A stretch of DNA of 44,949 bases from Accumulibacter sp. Lineage in GTDB: Bacteria; Pseudomonadota; Gammaproteobacteria; Burkholderiales; Rhodocyclaceae. Numbering within the stretch: the stretch's first letter is position 1; each line of letters begins with the position of its first letter. Position numbers and translations under genes: made by a program. Shown here one piece after another: positions 44,862 through 44,949 of the stretch. Location: assembly GCF_029255125.1 (NCBI RefSeq), contig NZ_JAPUVR010000130.1, positions 1 through 44,949 on the forward strand, written 5' to 3'. The notes under the pieces were generated by a model, which had not been told where the DNA came from, did not search any database, and saw nothing but the letters and a program-made list of their open reading frames with translations.

Positions 44862-44949
44862 CTAGATGGCGACGATGGTTTGGACATAACTGACGGTATT
44901 GCGCGGCCCGACGATGCGCGTCGTGATGCGGTAGTAAACCTGTTTTGGC
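44862..44949 (-). CDS. pilX: PilX-like type IV pilus minor pilin assembly protein, 3' end only
   Basis: The last 28 codons and TAG stop of a gene that runs off the window edge. The visible C-terminus reads VYYRITTRIVGPRNTVSYVQ and then a short hydrophobic end. The pattern (Y)RIT(T/A)R..G..NT(V)..(V)QT is what PilX-type minor pilins end with, and the position immediately upstream of pilY1 on the same strand is the canonical pilX location in pilVWXY1E operons. The identification rests on this short piece and context. Confidence 0.65.
   Translation of the reverse strand, partial: PKQVYYRITTRIVGPRNTVSYVQTIVAI

Overview
The window is GC-rich and densely coding, with housekeeping genes in betaproteobacterial order. 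A PEP-CTERM protein next to the PrsT lipoprotein, PilX/PilY1 type IV pilus genes, and the runs rhodanese-grxC-secB-gpsA and envC-ctpA-thiF point to a Rhodocyclales-type betaproteobacterium. 'Candidatus Accumulibacter' or a relative is my best guess; no rRNA or marker search was possible. I found no transposase, prophage, integrase or CRISPR array. The window reads as chromosomal backbone with a few accessory insertions.

Layout. (1) 257-4161: a PEP-CTERM exported protein (minus) with a near-consensus sigma-54 promoter, and the divergent TPR lipoprotein PrsT. (2) 4357-8313: a tight plus-strand cluster of a membrane-anchored FAD/NAD/[2Fe-2S] reductase, a small membrane protein with two H-x13-H pairs (predicted di-heme b), a membrane-anchored cytochrome with eight CxxCH motifs, and an exported erythromycin-esterase-family protein. 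(3) 8492-15447: purL, then glyA-nrdR-ribD. (4) 15428-19700 (minus): ThiF/MoeB protein, a small unknown protein, S41 protease and a degenerate EnvC. (5) 19841-22932 (plus): an ArsR-family regulator with SqrR/BigR-like cysteine spacing, rhodanese, glutaredoxin, secB, SH3 protein and gpsA. (6) 22948-34157 (minus): PlpD-like patatin, SelO, TerB-like protein, TsaC, purK, purE, folD, iorB and iorA. (7) 34185-34344: a tRNA-Arg(ACG) with its own promoter and terminator. (8) 34428-37926: FAH-family enzyme and Nif3 (minus), then a DegS-like protease and a class II amidotransferase (plus). (9) 38066-44949: a very large pilY1 and the 3' end of pilX (minus).

How the genes fit together. purL, purE, purK, folD and glyA cover purine synthesis and one-carbon supply. 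EnvC, the S41 protease, the DegS-like protease, SecB and the SH3 protein serve the envelope. The PEP-CTERM and PrsT pair and PilY1 belong to surface and aggregate formation. The two most unusual items are the predicted trans-membrane electron conduit at 4357-6971 and a PilY1 whose VWA domain appears to carry an insertion of about 830 residues, made of LQxRT heptads followed by Cys-rich ECRY repeats. The sulfur-linked ArsR, rhodanese and glutaredoxin group with an 18-bp direct repeat over its promoter is a third item worth testing.
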